A stretch of 32,513 nt of DNA from IMG/VR virus record IMGVR_UViG_3300009183_005465, positions 1 to 32,513 of that record; one strand, 5' to 3'. The translations under genes and the position numbers were made by a program. Positions within the stretch are counted from its first letter, which is position 1; each line of letters opens with the position of its first letter. Of the stretch, positions 23,499-31,913 are shown piece after piece. The stretch is from a virus. Below the pieces are notes generated by a model, which saw only the letters and a list, made by a program, of their open reading frames with translations, ran no database searches and was not told where the DNA came from.

Positions 23499-24187
23499 AA
23501 CCCATTCCTGTATTTGTAGGATACGATCCACGAGAAGCCATTGCATATCATACATGCGTGAATTCAATTATTAGACATGCCAGTCAGCCTGTGGCAATTA
23601 TTCCTGTGGCGCTTAACTTGTTCCGAGACTACGATGAAACACACACTGATGGCAGCAATCAATTTATCTACAGCCGCTTCCTTGTGCCGCATTTGATGGA
23701 CTATCAAGGTTGGGCCATATTCATTGATGGCGACATGATCCTGCGTGGAGACATTGTGGAACTATGGAATTTGCAAAGCCCTTTCAACGACGTTATGGTC
23801 GTAAAACACAACTACAAAACACGCATGACTGAAAAGTATCTTGGCAGCAAAAACGAAGACTATCCACGCAAGAACTGGTCAAGTGTGATATTATGGAACT
23901 GCAACAGTTTTCCCAATCGCAAACTGACACCCGAGTTTGTGCAAAAATCAACAGGTGCTGAATTGCACAGATTCACATGGTTAGATGATGACCGCATTGG
24001 AGAACTGCCCCCAGAGTGGAACTGGTTGGACGTTGAGTATGAGTACAACCCTAACGCCAAACTTGTACACTACACACTGGGCACACCTTGCTTTCATGAG
24101 TTTGCTGATGCAGGTGATTTTGCAGAAGACTGGCATCAAGAAAGATTGCTAACTAACTATTGCGAACAGAGAACACAACATGGATGA
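23495..24187 (+). CDS. Glycosyltransferase, GT-A fold, GT8-like
   Basis: 230-residue GT-A transferase. The N-terminal strand IPVFVGYDPREAIAYHTCVNSI and the metal-binding D78-G-D80 (IFIDGDMI) fit GT8-like nucleotide-sugar transferases. A conserved NQFIYSRFLVP motif precedes the DxD, and HYTLGTPCFHEF near the C-terminus supplies the His metal ligand. Retaining transfer of hexose is usual for GT8; donor and acceptor here are unknown. Coupled by ATGA to the sugar-activating fusion upstream, whose product may be its donor (inference). There is no membrane segment. Confidence 0.82.
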   Translation: MKPIPVFVGYDPREAIAYHTCVNSIIRHASQPVAIIPVALNLFRDYDETHTDGSNQFIYSRFLVPHLMDYQGWAIFIDGDMILRGDIVELWNLQSPFNDVMVVKHNYKTRMTEKYLGSKNEDYPRKNWSSVILWNCNSFPNRKLTPEFVQKSTGAELHRFTWLDDDRIGELPPEWNWLDVEYEYNPNAKLVHYTLGTPCFHEFADAGDFAEDWHQERLLTNYCEQRTQHG

Positions 24188-25139
24188 ACAAGAACTAGCA
24201 CCGTTGTTACAACACGAACTTGACCTAGCACCACCTGAAGTCAAAGAATTATTTTATGACTTATTAAAATACCGTGTGGATCCAGCAGGAGACTATTATG
24301 GCCTGGACTTGGAAACATTGACTAAAAAAATTCAAACCTTAGACAATAATACCATACATGCCATTGACAGTGAATTTAGATATGCAGAAAAGGGAAAAAT
24401 GTTTGATCCTATATTACAAAGTTTTACCATGGGATGTGGTGGCCAAATAACCAATTGGAGCAAGAGTGAGCAGAGCATGGTGCCAGTGGTGTTGCGTGGT
24501 ATTACCAAACGCAAACAAATGGATGCTTGCCGTGCTGTCGGCAGAGATTTTTATTACATAGATACTGGATACTTTGGAAACGCCAAAAAAAAATCCTTTC
24601 ATCGAGTGACTCGTAACGATGTACAAAACTTTGGTCCTATTATAGATCGTCCCAGAGACAGACTGGGTGTAACAGGATTTCAACCACGCAAGTTCTATCG
24701 TGGTAGCAAAATACTCTTGGCTCCTCCCAGTCAAAAGTTGTTGAATCTTTATGACATAGATCTAGAACAATGGTTGGACAATGTTCTCAAAGATCTTGCT
24801 GGCAGAACAGATCGCGAAGTTGTTGTGCGCCGCAAGCCTGGCCGTACAGCCAGAACCAGTGATGATTCAATGGCACATGCCCTGGAACAAGACATACATT
24901 GTTTGATAACATTCTCAAGCATTGCTGCTGGTGAAGCCTTGCTCAATGGCAAACCTGCTATCACACTTGGACCTAACGCAGCCGCAGCATTGTGCAGCCA
25001 AACATTGGATGCTGTAAATGATCCTTATGTGCCCACACTAGACGAAGTAGAGCGTTGGGCAGCACACATTGCTTATTGTCAATTTACCGAAGCAGAAATG
25101 CGCAACGGTACAGCATGGAGAATTTTGCAGGGTGGTTGA
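24180..25139 (+). CDS. KpsC/KpsS-like capsule-type protein (paralog A) with extra N-terminal domain
   Basis: 319-residue protein distantly like KpsC/KpsS/GT-B capsule enzymes. The C-terminal half has EVVVRRKPGR, then CLITFSSIAAGEALLNGKPAITLGP and a DEVERWAAHIAYCQFTEAEM end. The minus-strand gene at 28750 is a close paralog through MLRGI/VLRGI, YIDTGYFGN/YMDSGYLGN, RPRDR/RPSDR and the SIA-EA-L-G-P block. About 70 residues at the N-terminus (acidic, helical) have no counterpart in that paralog. It overlaps the upstream GT gene by 8 bp. Probable role: sugar transfer or glycan handling; reaction unproven. Confidence 0.62.
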   Translation: MDEQELAPLLQHELDLAPPEVKELFYDLLKYRVDPAGDYYGLDLETLTKKIQTLDNNTIHAIDSEFRYAEKGKMFDPILQSFTMGCGGQITNWSKSEQSMVPVVLRGITKRKQMDACRAVGRDFYYIDTGYFGNAKKKSFHRVTRNDVQNFGPIIDRPRDRLGVTGFQPRKFYRGSKILLAPPSQKLLNLYDIDLEQWLDNVLKDLAGRTDREVVVRRKPGRTARTSDDSMAHALEQDIHCLITFSSIAAGEALLNGKPAITLGPNAAAALCSQTLDAVNDPYVPTLDEVERWAAHIAYCQFTEAEMRNGTAWRILQGG

Positions 25140-26055
25140 TGTTGTAGTGTACATTAGCAGTGTGGCTAATCCGCAGAAACATTCCAGAAAAATACAATGC
25201 CTGGAAAGTTTTGCTGATGGTGTGAGAGCGGTTGGCCACACAGTCAACATAGAATGGGAACACAAATATACCCCCAGTAAACTAGCAGTGATGTTGGGCT
25301 GGGCTACCACAAACACTGGTGGCCGCAATATTGCACTAAGAAAACAAATCATTCCTGAACAGCGCAGACTGGGATTTCAAACCATGTGTATAGATGCGTC
25401 ATGTTGGAAGTATCTTGACGATCACGGCAACTACTTGCGATACAGTCTAAATGGTCCATTCTATGACCGTGCTGAATATGCCAACCGCAACAGTGATGCT
25501 ACCAAATGGTTAGAAATAAGTCGTACACTAGGGGTACAGTTGAACCCAGTCAAGGTCAACTCAGCAGGGCATATCTTGATCTGCATGCAACGAGATGGCG
25601 GGTTTGCGATGAAAACTCTGGACCCAATGACTTGGTTGCATGAAAAAATACATCAAATCAGAGCAGTGAGCAGTAGACAGATTTATGTGCGTCCACATCC
25701 TGGTCAATACAGCATGGCAGACTTTGCTATGTACAACAGCAAAATGGGCAAGAGACAAAACGTGGTCATACTAGAGCCTACTCAAAGTCGTTTGATTGAC
25801 AATTTGCAAGGCGCACATTCAGCAGTGTTCTTTAACAGCAGTGCCAGCGTGGCAGCGGCATGCGAAGGTATCCCTGTATTTGCAGATGATTCAAGTTGTG
25901 TGGCCTGGGCAGTGGCCAACAAGGATGTCTCTAAAATTGAAACACCAGAAACATTCTCCAGAGAACAATGGATGTACGATCTAGCAGCCGCACACTGGAG
26001 CGACGCGGATGCCCGTGCAGGGCGTGTCTATCAAAAGTTTTTGCCTTACTTGTAA
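25132..26055 (+). CDS. KpsC/KpsS-like capsule-type protein (paralog D)
   Basis: 307-residue protein. I chose a GTG start at 25132, which overlaps the upstream stop by 8 bp and has GGAG 11 nt before it; the only longer option begins with TTG inside the upstream gene. Signatures are RQIYVRPHPGQYS in the middle, then AHSAVFFNSSASVAAACEGIPVFADDSS, the same 'A-vv-nS-a-a-aG-P' block as paralogs A, B, C and E. Its 3' end overlaps the convergent minus-strand gene by 10 bp, with no terminator between. Likely GT-B-type glycan enzyme (inference). Confidence 0.62.
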   Translation: MVDVVVYISSVANPQKHSRKIQCLESFADGVRAVGHTVNIEWEHKYTPSKLAVMLGWATTNTGGRNIALRKQIIPEQRRLGFQTMCIDASCWKYLDDHGNYLRYSLNGPFYDRAEYANRNSDATKWLEISRTLGVQLNPVKVNSAGHILICMQRDGGFAMKTLDPMTWLHEKIHQIRAVSSRQIYVRPHPGQYSMADFAMYNSKMGKRQNVVILEPTQSRLIDNLQGAHSAVFFNSSASVAAACEGIPVFADDSSCVAWAVANKDVSKIETPETFSREQWMYDLAAAHWSDADARAGRVYQKFLPYL

Positions 26056-26888
26056 ATCTGATAAGCTTCAACCAAGTCGGCCACAGATTCTGTACAATCA
26101 GTAAATTCCCAGATATGAAACTGACTCCAACAAACATGATCCCACCAGTCTGTTCTATCCGGGTATTGTCTGTCAAACAAATTTTCCAACCCTCCCATGA
26201 GCAAGGTAGTAATTGACAAGTCTACGGTGTATGCGGGCACACCCGACAACACTGCCTCTGCACAGGCCATAGTGCGTTCTCCAACCACGGCATGTGCTCG
26301 AGTCATTTGATTTTGAAAATTTTGAAATCTTAACGATTTGTCCCCAGCCTTTTTACGCCACATGATAGGACCGTCCCAGTATTTTTTAATTTCTTGTGCA
26401 ATTTCATCACACCATTGCACCAATGTGATACCTCGACGCTGAATCAATATTTCGTTGACAGGCATGGGTACTAGCACATATTCTCCAGGTGTGTGTTTCC
26501 ACTCTTGCTGCTCAGGTTTTTGAAACAACTGTGTTCTTGGCCAAGGACGTATGCGCATGTTCATATTATGATGCCCACAATAGGTAACTCTACGAGTATT
26601 ACGCCTGGGAATGTCTTCTCCCCAGTAACCAAAATCAATTTCAATCCAAGGACGACCAGCCTCAATCCACTCTTTGAGTGGACTCCACCAAGGTGCAAAA
26701 TGGCTCACTACCAATATATGATCTTCAGGAATGTCTTCGATCAAATCAAATATTTTTAGTCCTTTAAGCCGCCAAGGTTCCAAGGTCCATCTTTCATGGT
26801 CACCTTTGACTGCTGGTGACCATGCGTATTTTATTTCCACCCCATGATCCAGTCGTCTTTGACTTGATCCAGACGTATCATACCCCAT
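26046..26888 (-). CDS. KpsC/KpsS-like capsule-type protein (paralog C), minus strand
   Basis: 280 residues from the ATG at 26888, which overlaps the FkbM gene by 58 bp. An in-frame GTG at 26840 (VEIKYAWSPAV...) overlaps by only 10 bp and may be the true start. Features: a DIPEDHILVVSHFAPWW strand, PIMWRKKAGDKS, then AHAVVGERTMACAEAVLSGVPAYTVD, the family block with ERTMA replacing the usual NSxA. It is the last gene of the minus-strand operon and ends tail to tail with paralog D. Aromatic-rich C-terminus. Function inferred only from the shared pattern. Confidence 0.6.
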   Translation of the reverse strand: MGYDTSGSSQRRLDHGVEIKYAWSPAVKGDHERWTLEPWRLKGLKIFDLIEDIPEDHILVVSHFAPWWSPLKEWIEAGRPWIEIDFGYWGEDIPRRNTRRVTYCGHHNMNMRIRPWPRTQLFQKPEQQEWKHTPGEYVLVPMPVNEILIQRRGITLVQWCDEIAQEIKKYWDGPIMWRKKAGDKSLRFQNFQNQMTRAHAVVGERTMACAEAVLSGVPAYTVDLSITTLLMGGLENLFDRQYPDRTDWWDHVCWSQFHIWEFTDCTESVADLVEAYQIYK

Positions 26889-27481
26889 GACCGCATGAGT
26901 TCGATGGCAGCATGTTGAGCATACTGATCACTGTAGGCATCGTGAGGCTTTTGCTCTACCACCACAACAGGACGACATCTTTTGATAGTTGCTTCGGCAC
27001 CTTGCAAGATACGATACTCGTAGCCTTCGCAGTCCATTTTGATATAGTCTACTGTGTCTAAGTCTAGATCATCCAGTCGGTATACTTCGGTATCTCCTTG
27101 CCCTAGTGTAGCAGGATCGATGTGGGTGTGGCCGGTATTGCCTTCTGTAATGATCATGGTGGCAGTTGTGCGCTGGTCCCCTAATGCAAAGTCTTTGACC
27201 TGCAGGTTGTCAGCAGCAACATTTCGAATCAAGCACTCGCGGAACATGGCCACAGGTTCAAATGCCAGTACTGTGCGGAAGTTCTTGCAAAGGCTACGAC
27301 TCCACAAGCCCACGTTGGCGCCAATGTCCAAGGCAACACCACGTTGTTTGACATAGGTCATACTACGGTCCCTTACTTGATATTGATATTCAGCAGGTCC
27401 ACCTTTGTCTATGCTTTTTTTCAGCATCTTTGGAAAATGTGATTCGGCATCTGGAAACCACCACCCTTGGTATTCATACAT
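26831..27481 (-). CDS. FkbM-family methyltransferase
   Basis: 216-residue SAM-dependent methyltransferase. Motif I is VALDIGANVGLW (49-60), followed by AFEPVAMFRECL, a DLDTVDYIKMDCEGYE motif (the typical FkbM 'D-x-K-x-D-x-E-G-x-E' block) and ILQGAEATIKRCRPVVVVEQ. FkbM members methylate hydroxyls of polyketides and sugars and are common in surface-polysaccharide loci. It has a clear AAGGAG Shine-Dalgarno 7 nt before the ATG on the minus strand. Fifth gene of the inverted operon. The family call is firm; the acceptor is unknown. Confidence 0.88.
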   Translation of the reverse strand: MYEYQGWWFPDAESHFPKMLKKSIDKGGPAEYQYQVRDRSMTYVKQRGVALDIGANVGLWSRSLCKNFRTVLAFEPVAMFRECLIRNVAADNLQVKDFALGDQRTTATMIITEGNTGHTHIDPATLGQGDTEVYRLDDLDLDTVDYIKMDCEGYEYRILQGAEATIKRCRPVVVVEQKPHDAYSDQYAQHAAIELMRSWGMIRLDQVKDDWIMGWK

Positions 27482-27496
27482 TTGATATCTCCTTGT

Positions 27497-28192
27497 TTAT
27501 TGTTGATTTGACAAAAATTTTGTATTTCTAGTCAGTGACATTGCGTGAATGTTATCGTCTACAGCATAGAATGGATGCAATCTTGCCATGGTTGGCCAGC
27601 AAGTTTCTATACATGCTACCCGTGTGCCCAATTGATGATCTGATGGCAAAAATCCACGGTCAGCAATCCAGTCAATTATGTTTTTTGCGGCATGGGGCTT
27701 GATGATGTATGCATAAGATCCCCAGGAATAAAAGCCAGCGTCATTGTGTAATTTTTCATTGTGGTTGATTTCAGTTATCTCTAGGCCACAATCATCATGG
27801 AATGAATCTTCTATGATTTTTGAGTACTCTAGATCGTAAGGATTCAATGAATCTAATTTCAAAATGTCTTGAAATCTATCTAAAATATCATCGGGCAATG
27901 GCCTAATAAAGTAACCATCATGTTCCAGTATTATTATGGGTTCATTTAGTTCTACGCATTTTGACCAAAGATAGTAATGGCTCAACAAACAGCCATACAC
28001 TCCTGGCAGGCCTTTTTTAAAAAATTTCAACGGCCGTATGTTTAACTTTTCGCAATGTGTTTGATGTTCAAGGCCATTCACAGCATCAAAATATTCAACA
28101 TCTATGTTGAATGTTCGGGCTTGTTCCACACAGTCCTGGGCCTGTTGTTCAGAAATTTTATTGTGTTTCAATCTAATTATAAACGATTTCAT
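27497..28192 (-). CDS. Glycosyltransferase family 25-like protein
   Basis: 231-residue protein starting at the ATG at 28192 (MKSFIIRLKHNKISEQ); a longer frame would need a TTG. GT25 signatures are the N-terminal 'RLKHNKISEQQA..C...A' strand-helix, GVYGCLLSHYYLW (64-76) and IIILEHDG (86-93), the latter supplying the acidic donor-binding residues. GT25 enzymes add beta-linked galactose in lipooligosaccharide synthesis. No Shine-Dalgarno is seen; it lies 7 nt after the upstream methyltransferase stop. Cytosolic. Donor and acceptor unknown. Confidence 0.82.
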   Translation of the reverse strand: MKSFIIRLKHNKISEQQAQDCVEQARTFNIDVEYFDAVNGLEHQTHCEKLNIRPLKFFKKGLPGVYGCLLSHYYLWSKCVELNEPIIILEHDGYFIRPLPDDILDRFQDILKLDSLNPYDLEYSKIIEDSFHDDCGLEITEINHNEKLHNDAGFYSWGSYAYIIKPHAAKNIIDWIADRGFLPSDHQLGTRVACIETCWPTMARLHPFYAVDDNIHAMSLTRNTKFLSNQQ

Positions 28193-28199
28193 AGTATGT

Positions 28200-28760
28200 T
28201 CAAACACAAATGGCTGCAATGCTGGAGTTATCTAACCAATACAAACTGGAAACTTTTTTGTTGCTAAATTTATTGATGGTATTCTTCAAGGTATATGGGC
28301 TGTACCAACAGTTGTGATCAGCATGCACCAGTTCACTAAATCCATCAGCAGTTTCTTCAAAATTCTTTTGCAACAAGTATGCATCCGGTGCAGTAACAAT
28401 CAAAGTACCAGTGTAGTTATTTAATGTGGCAAAAAAATCAGCCACATTGCTCACATGTTCAATCACTTCTGGTACCAAAATCACATCATAGTCATTGGGA
28501 ACCTGATCCCAATCCGAAAAAATATCACCATTGGGCACACGTAATTTTTCTGCTGGTTCAATATTGGCATCTATACCATCCAATCTAGCACACCAAGGCG
28601 CTATCACAAGATGCAGAGTTTTATCTGCTGAAATCTTTTTTGGCCAATCCACAAATCCCACATGCAAAACTTTTTTACCCATCAGTAGTGGCTGAAAAAA
28701 ACCTAATCTACTGCTGTGGCGATGTGTTTGATCTACTGACAACAGTGGTCTACTGCCCAT
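28200..28760 (-). CDS. Class I SAM-dependent methyltransferase (minus-strand copy)
   Basis: 186 residues from the ATG at 28760, supported by GAGGA (28769-28773) 8 nt upstream and an 11-bp overlap with the preceding gene; an ATG at 28817 would overlap 68 bp. The pattern KKVLHVGFVDW replaces a canonical motif I (G-x-G weakened to GFVD), while VILVPEVIEHVSN (93-105) is a strong motif IV-like block and HADHNCWYSPYTL matches sugar or quinone methyltransferases. The weakened SAM loop is worth noting. Probable methylation in glycan assembly (inference). Confidence 0.72.
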   Translation of the reverse strand: MGSRPLLSVDQTHRHSSRLGFFQPLLMGKKVLHVGFVDWPKKISADKTLHLVIAPWCARLDGIDANIEPAEKLRVPNGDIFSDWDQVPNDYDVILVPEVIEHVSNVADFFATLNNYTGTLIVTAPDAYLLQKNFEETADGFSELVHADHNCWYSPYTLKNTINKFSNKKVSSLYWLDNSSIAAICV

Positions 28761-29556
28761 ACAGCATTTCCTCTGTTGCTCTAAGTATCTTTTCTGCTCG
28801 ACCGTTCTTGAATTCATCTATATGAAACTGACCATAAGCCAAATGATATGCCCAGGCCAACACCTGATCTCGATCTGGAAACCAAGGTTTGTCTATGCAA
28901 GCCAAGTCTGTGTTGCTTACTGGTCTGGCAGCATTTGATGGTGCCATGGCAAACACGGGCACACCTGCTAGGATGGCTTCTGTGCCTGCTATTGAGTTGA
29001 ACGTTACAACAGCATGCACATCATCCAAGGCTCGCTCCACACGATTTGTTTTTCTATCAGTGCGACTCCGATTGCGTTCACGTACGACAATGGGACGATC
29101 AGTGTGTTGTTGGATAGTGGCCACAGTCTCCGCCAACCAAGTGTCTAGTTCTATGTCGTAAAACTTGCAAGGCTTTTCATCAGGTGCCACAATTAATATT
29201 TGACTGCCACCACGGCGATTGGCTGCCTCTAATCCCAGTTGATTCCAACGATCACTGGGTCGTGGAATAACTTGATCATGTTGTAGATTGTTGGGCACAA
29301 TCCTGTGCCAATGTTTCCAACCGTGAGGATTTTTAAAACCAGGACGATTGCCCAAGTATCCCGAATCCATGTATCTAAATGGTCTTTTATCTGCCCAGCA
29401 CTGTTTGATGATCTTGTGCTTCATTATGCCACGTAGCATGAGTGGCTCGTCGCTGTCCTCATAACGCCAAGATTCCAGGGGCGTACTCTCAAGCCCAAGC
29501 CCATGTGCATACATGTCAATGTATTCGTCATCGCCATTCTTGCTTAAAAATATCAT
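28750..29556 (-). CDS. KpsC/KpsS-like capsule-type protein (paralog B), minus strand
   Basis: 268-residue protein clearly paralogous to the plus-strand gene at 24180. Shared elements are LRGI-K, Y-D(T/S)GY(F/L)GN, IPRPSDR, FYDIELDTWLAETV, PIVVRERNRSR and AVVTFNSIAGTEAILAGVPVFAM, with a QFHIDEFKNG end. It lacks the ~70-residue N-terminal addition of paralog A. Start ATG overlaps the upstream stop (ATGA). The opposite orientation of two close paralogs about 4 kb apart makes them a potential substrate for inversion of the intervening DNA. Likely glycan enzyme. Confidence 0.62.
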   Translation of the reverse strand: MIFLSKNGDDEYIDMYAHGLGLESTPLESWRYEDSDEPLMLRGIMKHKIIKQCWADKRPFRYMDSGYLGNRPGFKNPHGWKHWHRIVPNNLQHDQVIPRPSDRWNQLGLEAANRRGGSQILIVAPDEKPCKFYDIELDTWLAETVATIQQHTDRPIVVRERNRSRTDRKTNRVERALDDVHAVVTFNSIAGTEAILAGVPVFAMAPSNAARPVSNTDLACIDKPWFPDRDQVLAWAYHLAYGQFHIDEFKNGRAEKILRATEEMLYGQ

Positions 29557-30335
29557 TGCCAGTATTTTTCAGTGCGTCGGACCACAAGGTCTTTGAGTTT
29601 GCTACGGCCATCGCCCTTGCGTTTGCCTTTGAGATGGTCAATGTATGCACCCCATTCACAGTTGATCAGCGGATGACCTTCGCCGTTGATCAGGCCGGCT
29701 GACCAGTTTAGTTCTGCTAGTCCGCTACGATTCTTAACATCATCGAACACATAACTGTCATGCCATTCTGACAGTCGGAATATACCGTTTTCGGCATCGT
29801 CATACATACGTTGGAACTCTGCCAAGAACTTTTGTATGGGGTCACGCCGCAAGTTCATGCCGTACAAGCCACATTCAGAGAACTTGTTGCTACGACCTGC
29901 ATAACACAGTTCTCGATCATCTGGAAAGAATTGTGCAATACGCGGTACAGTGATTGGGCTGTGGCACACCATGTCGGCATCCATCCAAATTAGCCAATCT
30001 GTAGTGGCATGCCGGGCAGCATGAAATATGGCATACACTTTGTGAGCAAAACGCACTGCTTGCCATTTGAATGCTTTGCGTTCACTGCCTGGACCAATGT
30101 CCCCATTGGCCTTGGGCACGTTGCGCCATTTGTTCTTAAATGTCACAAGGTCTGCACTAACCCCTTCCAGATCCAGCACTTGCAAGTTGGGCGCAGTTTC
30201 AGTTACTACACAGCCCTCGGCGTACACTCGGAGCAGGATATCTTTGGGCCATGTGGCCAAAAATGTTTGAATCATTCGCCGACCATAAGTCTTATAACCT
30301 TCGGCGTTAAAAGTGGTAACTACAGTGTATTTCAT
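29553..30335 (-). CDS. Glycosyltransferase, GT-A type, first gene of the minus-strand operon
   Basis: 260 residues from the ATG at 30335 (MKYTVVTTFNAEGYKTYG). Metal-binding D119-A-D121 lies in WLIWMDADMVCHSP. The N-terminal strand TVVTTFN and a C-terminal LNWSAGLINGEGHPLINCEWG segment fit nucleotide-sugar transferases. A TGTAAATA late-type box ends 5 nt upstream, and no Shine-Dalgarno is visible. It heads six tightly spaced genes running 30335 to 26046. Sugar specificity unknown. Confidence 0.78.
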   Translation of the reverse strand: MKYTVVTTFNAEGYKTYGRRMIQTFLATWPKDILLRVYAEGCVVTETAPNLQVLDLEGVSADLVTFKNKWRNVPKANGDIGPGSERKAFKWQAVRFAHKVYAIFHAARHATTDWLIWMDADMVCHSPITVPRIAQFFPDDRELCYAGRSNKFSECGLYGMNLRRDPIQKFLAEFQRMYDDAENGIFRLSEWHDSYVFDDVKNRSGLAELNWSAGLINGEGHPLINCEWGAYIDHLKGKRKGDGRSKLKDLVVRRTEKYWQ

Positions 30336-30340
30336 AGACG

Positions 30341-30348
30341 TATTTACA
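30341..30348 (-). promoter_or_regulatory. Late-promoter-like box (TGTAAATA) for the minus-strand operon
   Basis: On the minus strand CACTGTAAATACG (30351-30339) is identical over 13 nt to the sequence before the radical SAM gene at 6133. The box lies 5 nt before the ATG at 30335. It occupies the 13-bp space between divergent genes and overlaps the putative GTG start of the plus-strand gene. Confidence 0.5.
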
Positions 30349-31200
30349 GTGATCAAAACCATAGCCTATTTTCCTGCCCAATGTGCGCTAAACAGCAAGC
30401 CTGTAATGAGTGCATTTTTGGATTGTTGTCAGGCCTCGGGCATACAAACACAAGAGAACTCCATGACTGCAGATGCGGCAGTGATTTGGTCAGTGCTGTG
30501 GCATGGTAGAATGCGCCCCAATCAAGGAGTGTATGAACACTACCGCAGTCAAAACAAGCCGGTGATTGTGATAGACATTGGTGCGCTGTATCGTGGGCAA
30601 ACTTGGAAATTGGCAGTGAACCACATCACTCGGGATGGCTATTACGGTCATGAACACGATTTGGATCTGGGTCGTCCTAGACAATTGCAAATAAGTCTAG
30701 CCACCCAGCTAAACCCAGGTCCTGAAATCATTATTGCTGCACAACATCGAAACAGTCTGCAAGTGGACGGGCTTGGCAGCATGGAAGACTGGGTATTGAT
30801 GCAAATTCAACAACTACGCAACTCAACTGATCGTCCCATACGTATACGTGCGCACCCTCGCTCACCATTACGCATGCCATACCTGCCCAAAAACGTCACA
30901 ATGGAAGTTGCACGTCCTGTGGTCAACACTTACGACAGTTTTGACATGCACTTTAACTGTCATGCTGTAGTCAATCACAATTCGGGACCGGGTATACAAG
31001 CAGGCATTGCAGGGTGCAGACCCATTGTGGCACACAGCAGCCTGGCATATCCTGTGGCAGTGGGTATGCCTGACATTGAACAACCCTATGAAGTAGACAG
31101 AGAACTGTGGTTAGCAAAGATATGCCACACTGAATACACTGTGCAAGAACTACGAGAAGGACTATGGCTAAAAAGAATCGAGCCCGCACTGACAGCATGA
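30349..31200 (+). CDS. KpsC/KpsS-like capsule-type protein (paralog E)
   Basis: About 283 residues from a GTG at 30349 (IKTIAYFPAQCALNS...); an ATG at 30406 is the alternative start, and a more upstream GTG would overlap the divergent gene. Features: DAAVIWSVLWHGRM, PVIVIDIGALYRG, RPIRIRAHPRSP, then CHAVVNHNSGPGIQAGIAGCRPIVAHSS, the family 'nS...aG-P' block, and a YTVQELREGLW end. Same fold type as paralogs A-D but only distantly similar. ATGA overlap with the next GT gene. Probable role in transfer or processing of a surface sugar chain. Confidence 0.62.
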   Translation: MIKTIAYFPAQCALNSKPVMSAFLDCCQASGIQTQENSMTADAAVIWSVLWHGRMRPNQGVYEHYRSQNKPVIVIDIGALYRGQTWKLAVNHITRDGYYGHEHDLDLGRPRQLQISLATQLNPGPEIIIAAQHRNSLQVDGLGSMEDWVLMQIQQLRNSTDRPIRIRAHPRSPLRMPYLPKNVTMEVARPVVNTYDSFDMHFNCHAVVNHNSGPGIQAGIAGCRPIVAHSSLAYPVAVGMPDIEQPYEVDRELWLAKICHTEYTVQELREGLWLKRIEPALTA

Positions 31201-31913
31201 CTGATTGTGCATGTGTGATCCATGGCACTGGTTACGACTGGGTGTACGTGGAAAAACTATACAACATGTTGTCACGTCATTTACCTGATGGTATACGTTT
31301 TCATGTTTATACTGAAGCAGATAGGCCAGTGCCACCACACATGATCAAGCATGTGGTGAAAGAATGGCCGGGTATTTCGGGACCCAAGCGTGAATGGTGG
31401 TACAAGATGCAGTTGTTCAATCCTGAGCATCACTCAGGCAACTTGTTGTACTTTGATCTTGATTGTGTGATCATAAATGATTTGAGTTGGATTCCAGCAT
31501 TGAGTACAGAATGCTTTTGGACCATTAGAGACTTTAGATATCTTCAACGCAAAACATATTCAGGAATGAATAGCAGTGTGATGTGGTGGAATGTTGCCCG
31601 GTATGCACATGTGTGGCACGACTTTGATCAATTGGATATCAACAGAACAGTTGTAAAATACCCCGGCGACCAAGATTACTTGGGAGTGGTAATTGATCCC
31701 AATCAACGCAGACACTTTGATCAGCACCATTTACAAAGTTGGCGCTGGCAAGTGAGTGATGGCGGATATAATTTTGCCACAAGAAAACCCAATGCACCAG
31801 GTGCTGGGGCAAATGCCTACATTGGTGGCGAAACAAGTATATTGGTATTTCATGGCCGTCCCAAGCCGCATGAATGTACCAGCGATCCTGTAATTGCAAA
31901 CAACTGGTGCTAG
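31197..31913 (+). CDS. Glycosyltransferase-like protein, GT-A type
   Basis: 238 residues from the ATG at 31197, which overlaps the upstream stop (ATGA); the ATG at 31164 would overlap 37 bp. Metal motif D87-L-D89-C (LLYFDLDCVI), a PKREWWYKMQLF helix before it, GDQDYLG (D-x-D acceptor-region motif) and a C-terminal VFHGRPKPHE that supplies the His ligand. This set matches a GT8-like uncharacterised glycosyltransferase common in bacterial and phage genomes. Last gene of the glycan cluster; its stop runs into the promoter module at 31914. Confidence 0.78.
   Translation: MTDCACVIHGTGYDWVYVEKLYNMLSRHLPDGIRFHVYTEADRPVPPHMIKHVVKEWPGISGPKREWWYKMQLFNPEHHSGNLLYFDLDCVIINDLSWIPALSTECFWTIRDFRYLQRKTYSGMNSSVMWWNVARYAHVWHDFDQLDINRTVVKYPGDQDYLGVVIDPNQRRHFDQHHLQSWRWQVSDGGYNFATRKPNAPGAGANAYIGGETSILVFHGRPKPHECTSDPVIANNWC

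Noticed and set aside
26040-26060. Bidirectional terminator between convergent genes
   Set aside because: The genes overlap by 10 bp and no hairpin with a T tract is visible.
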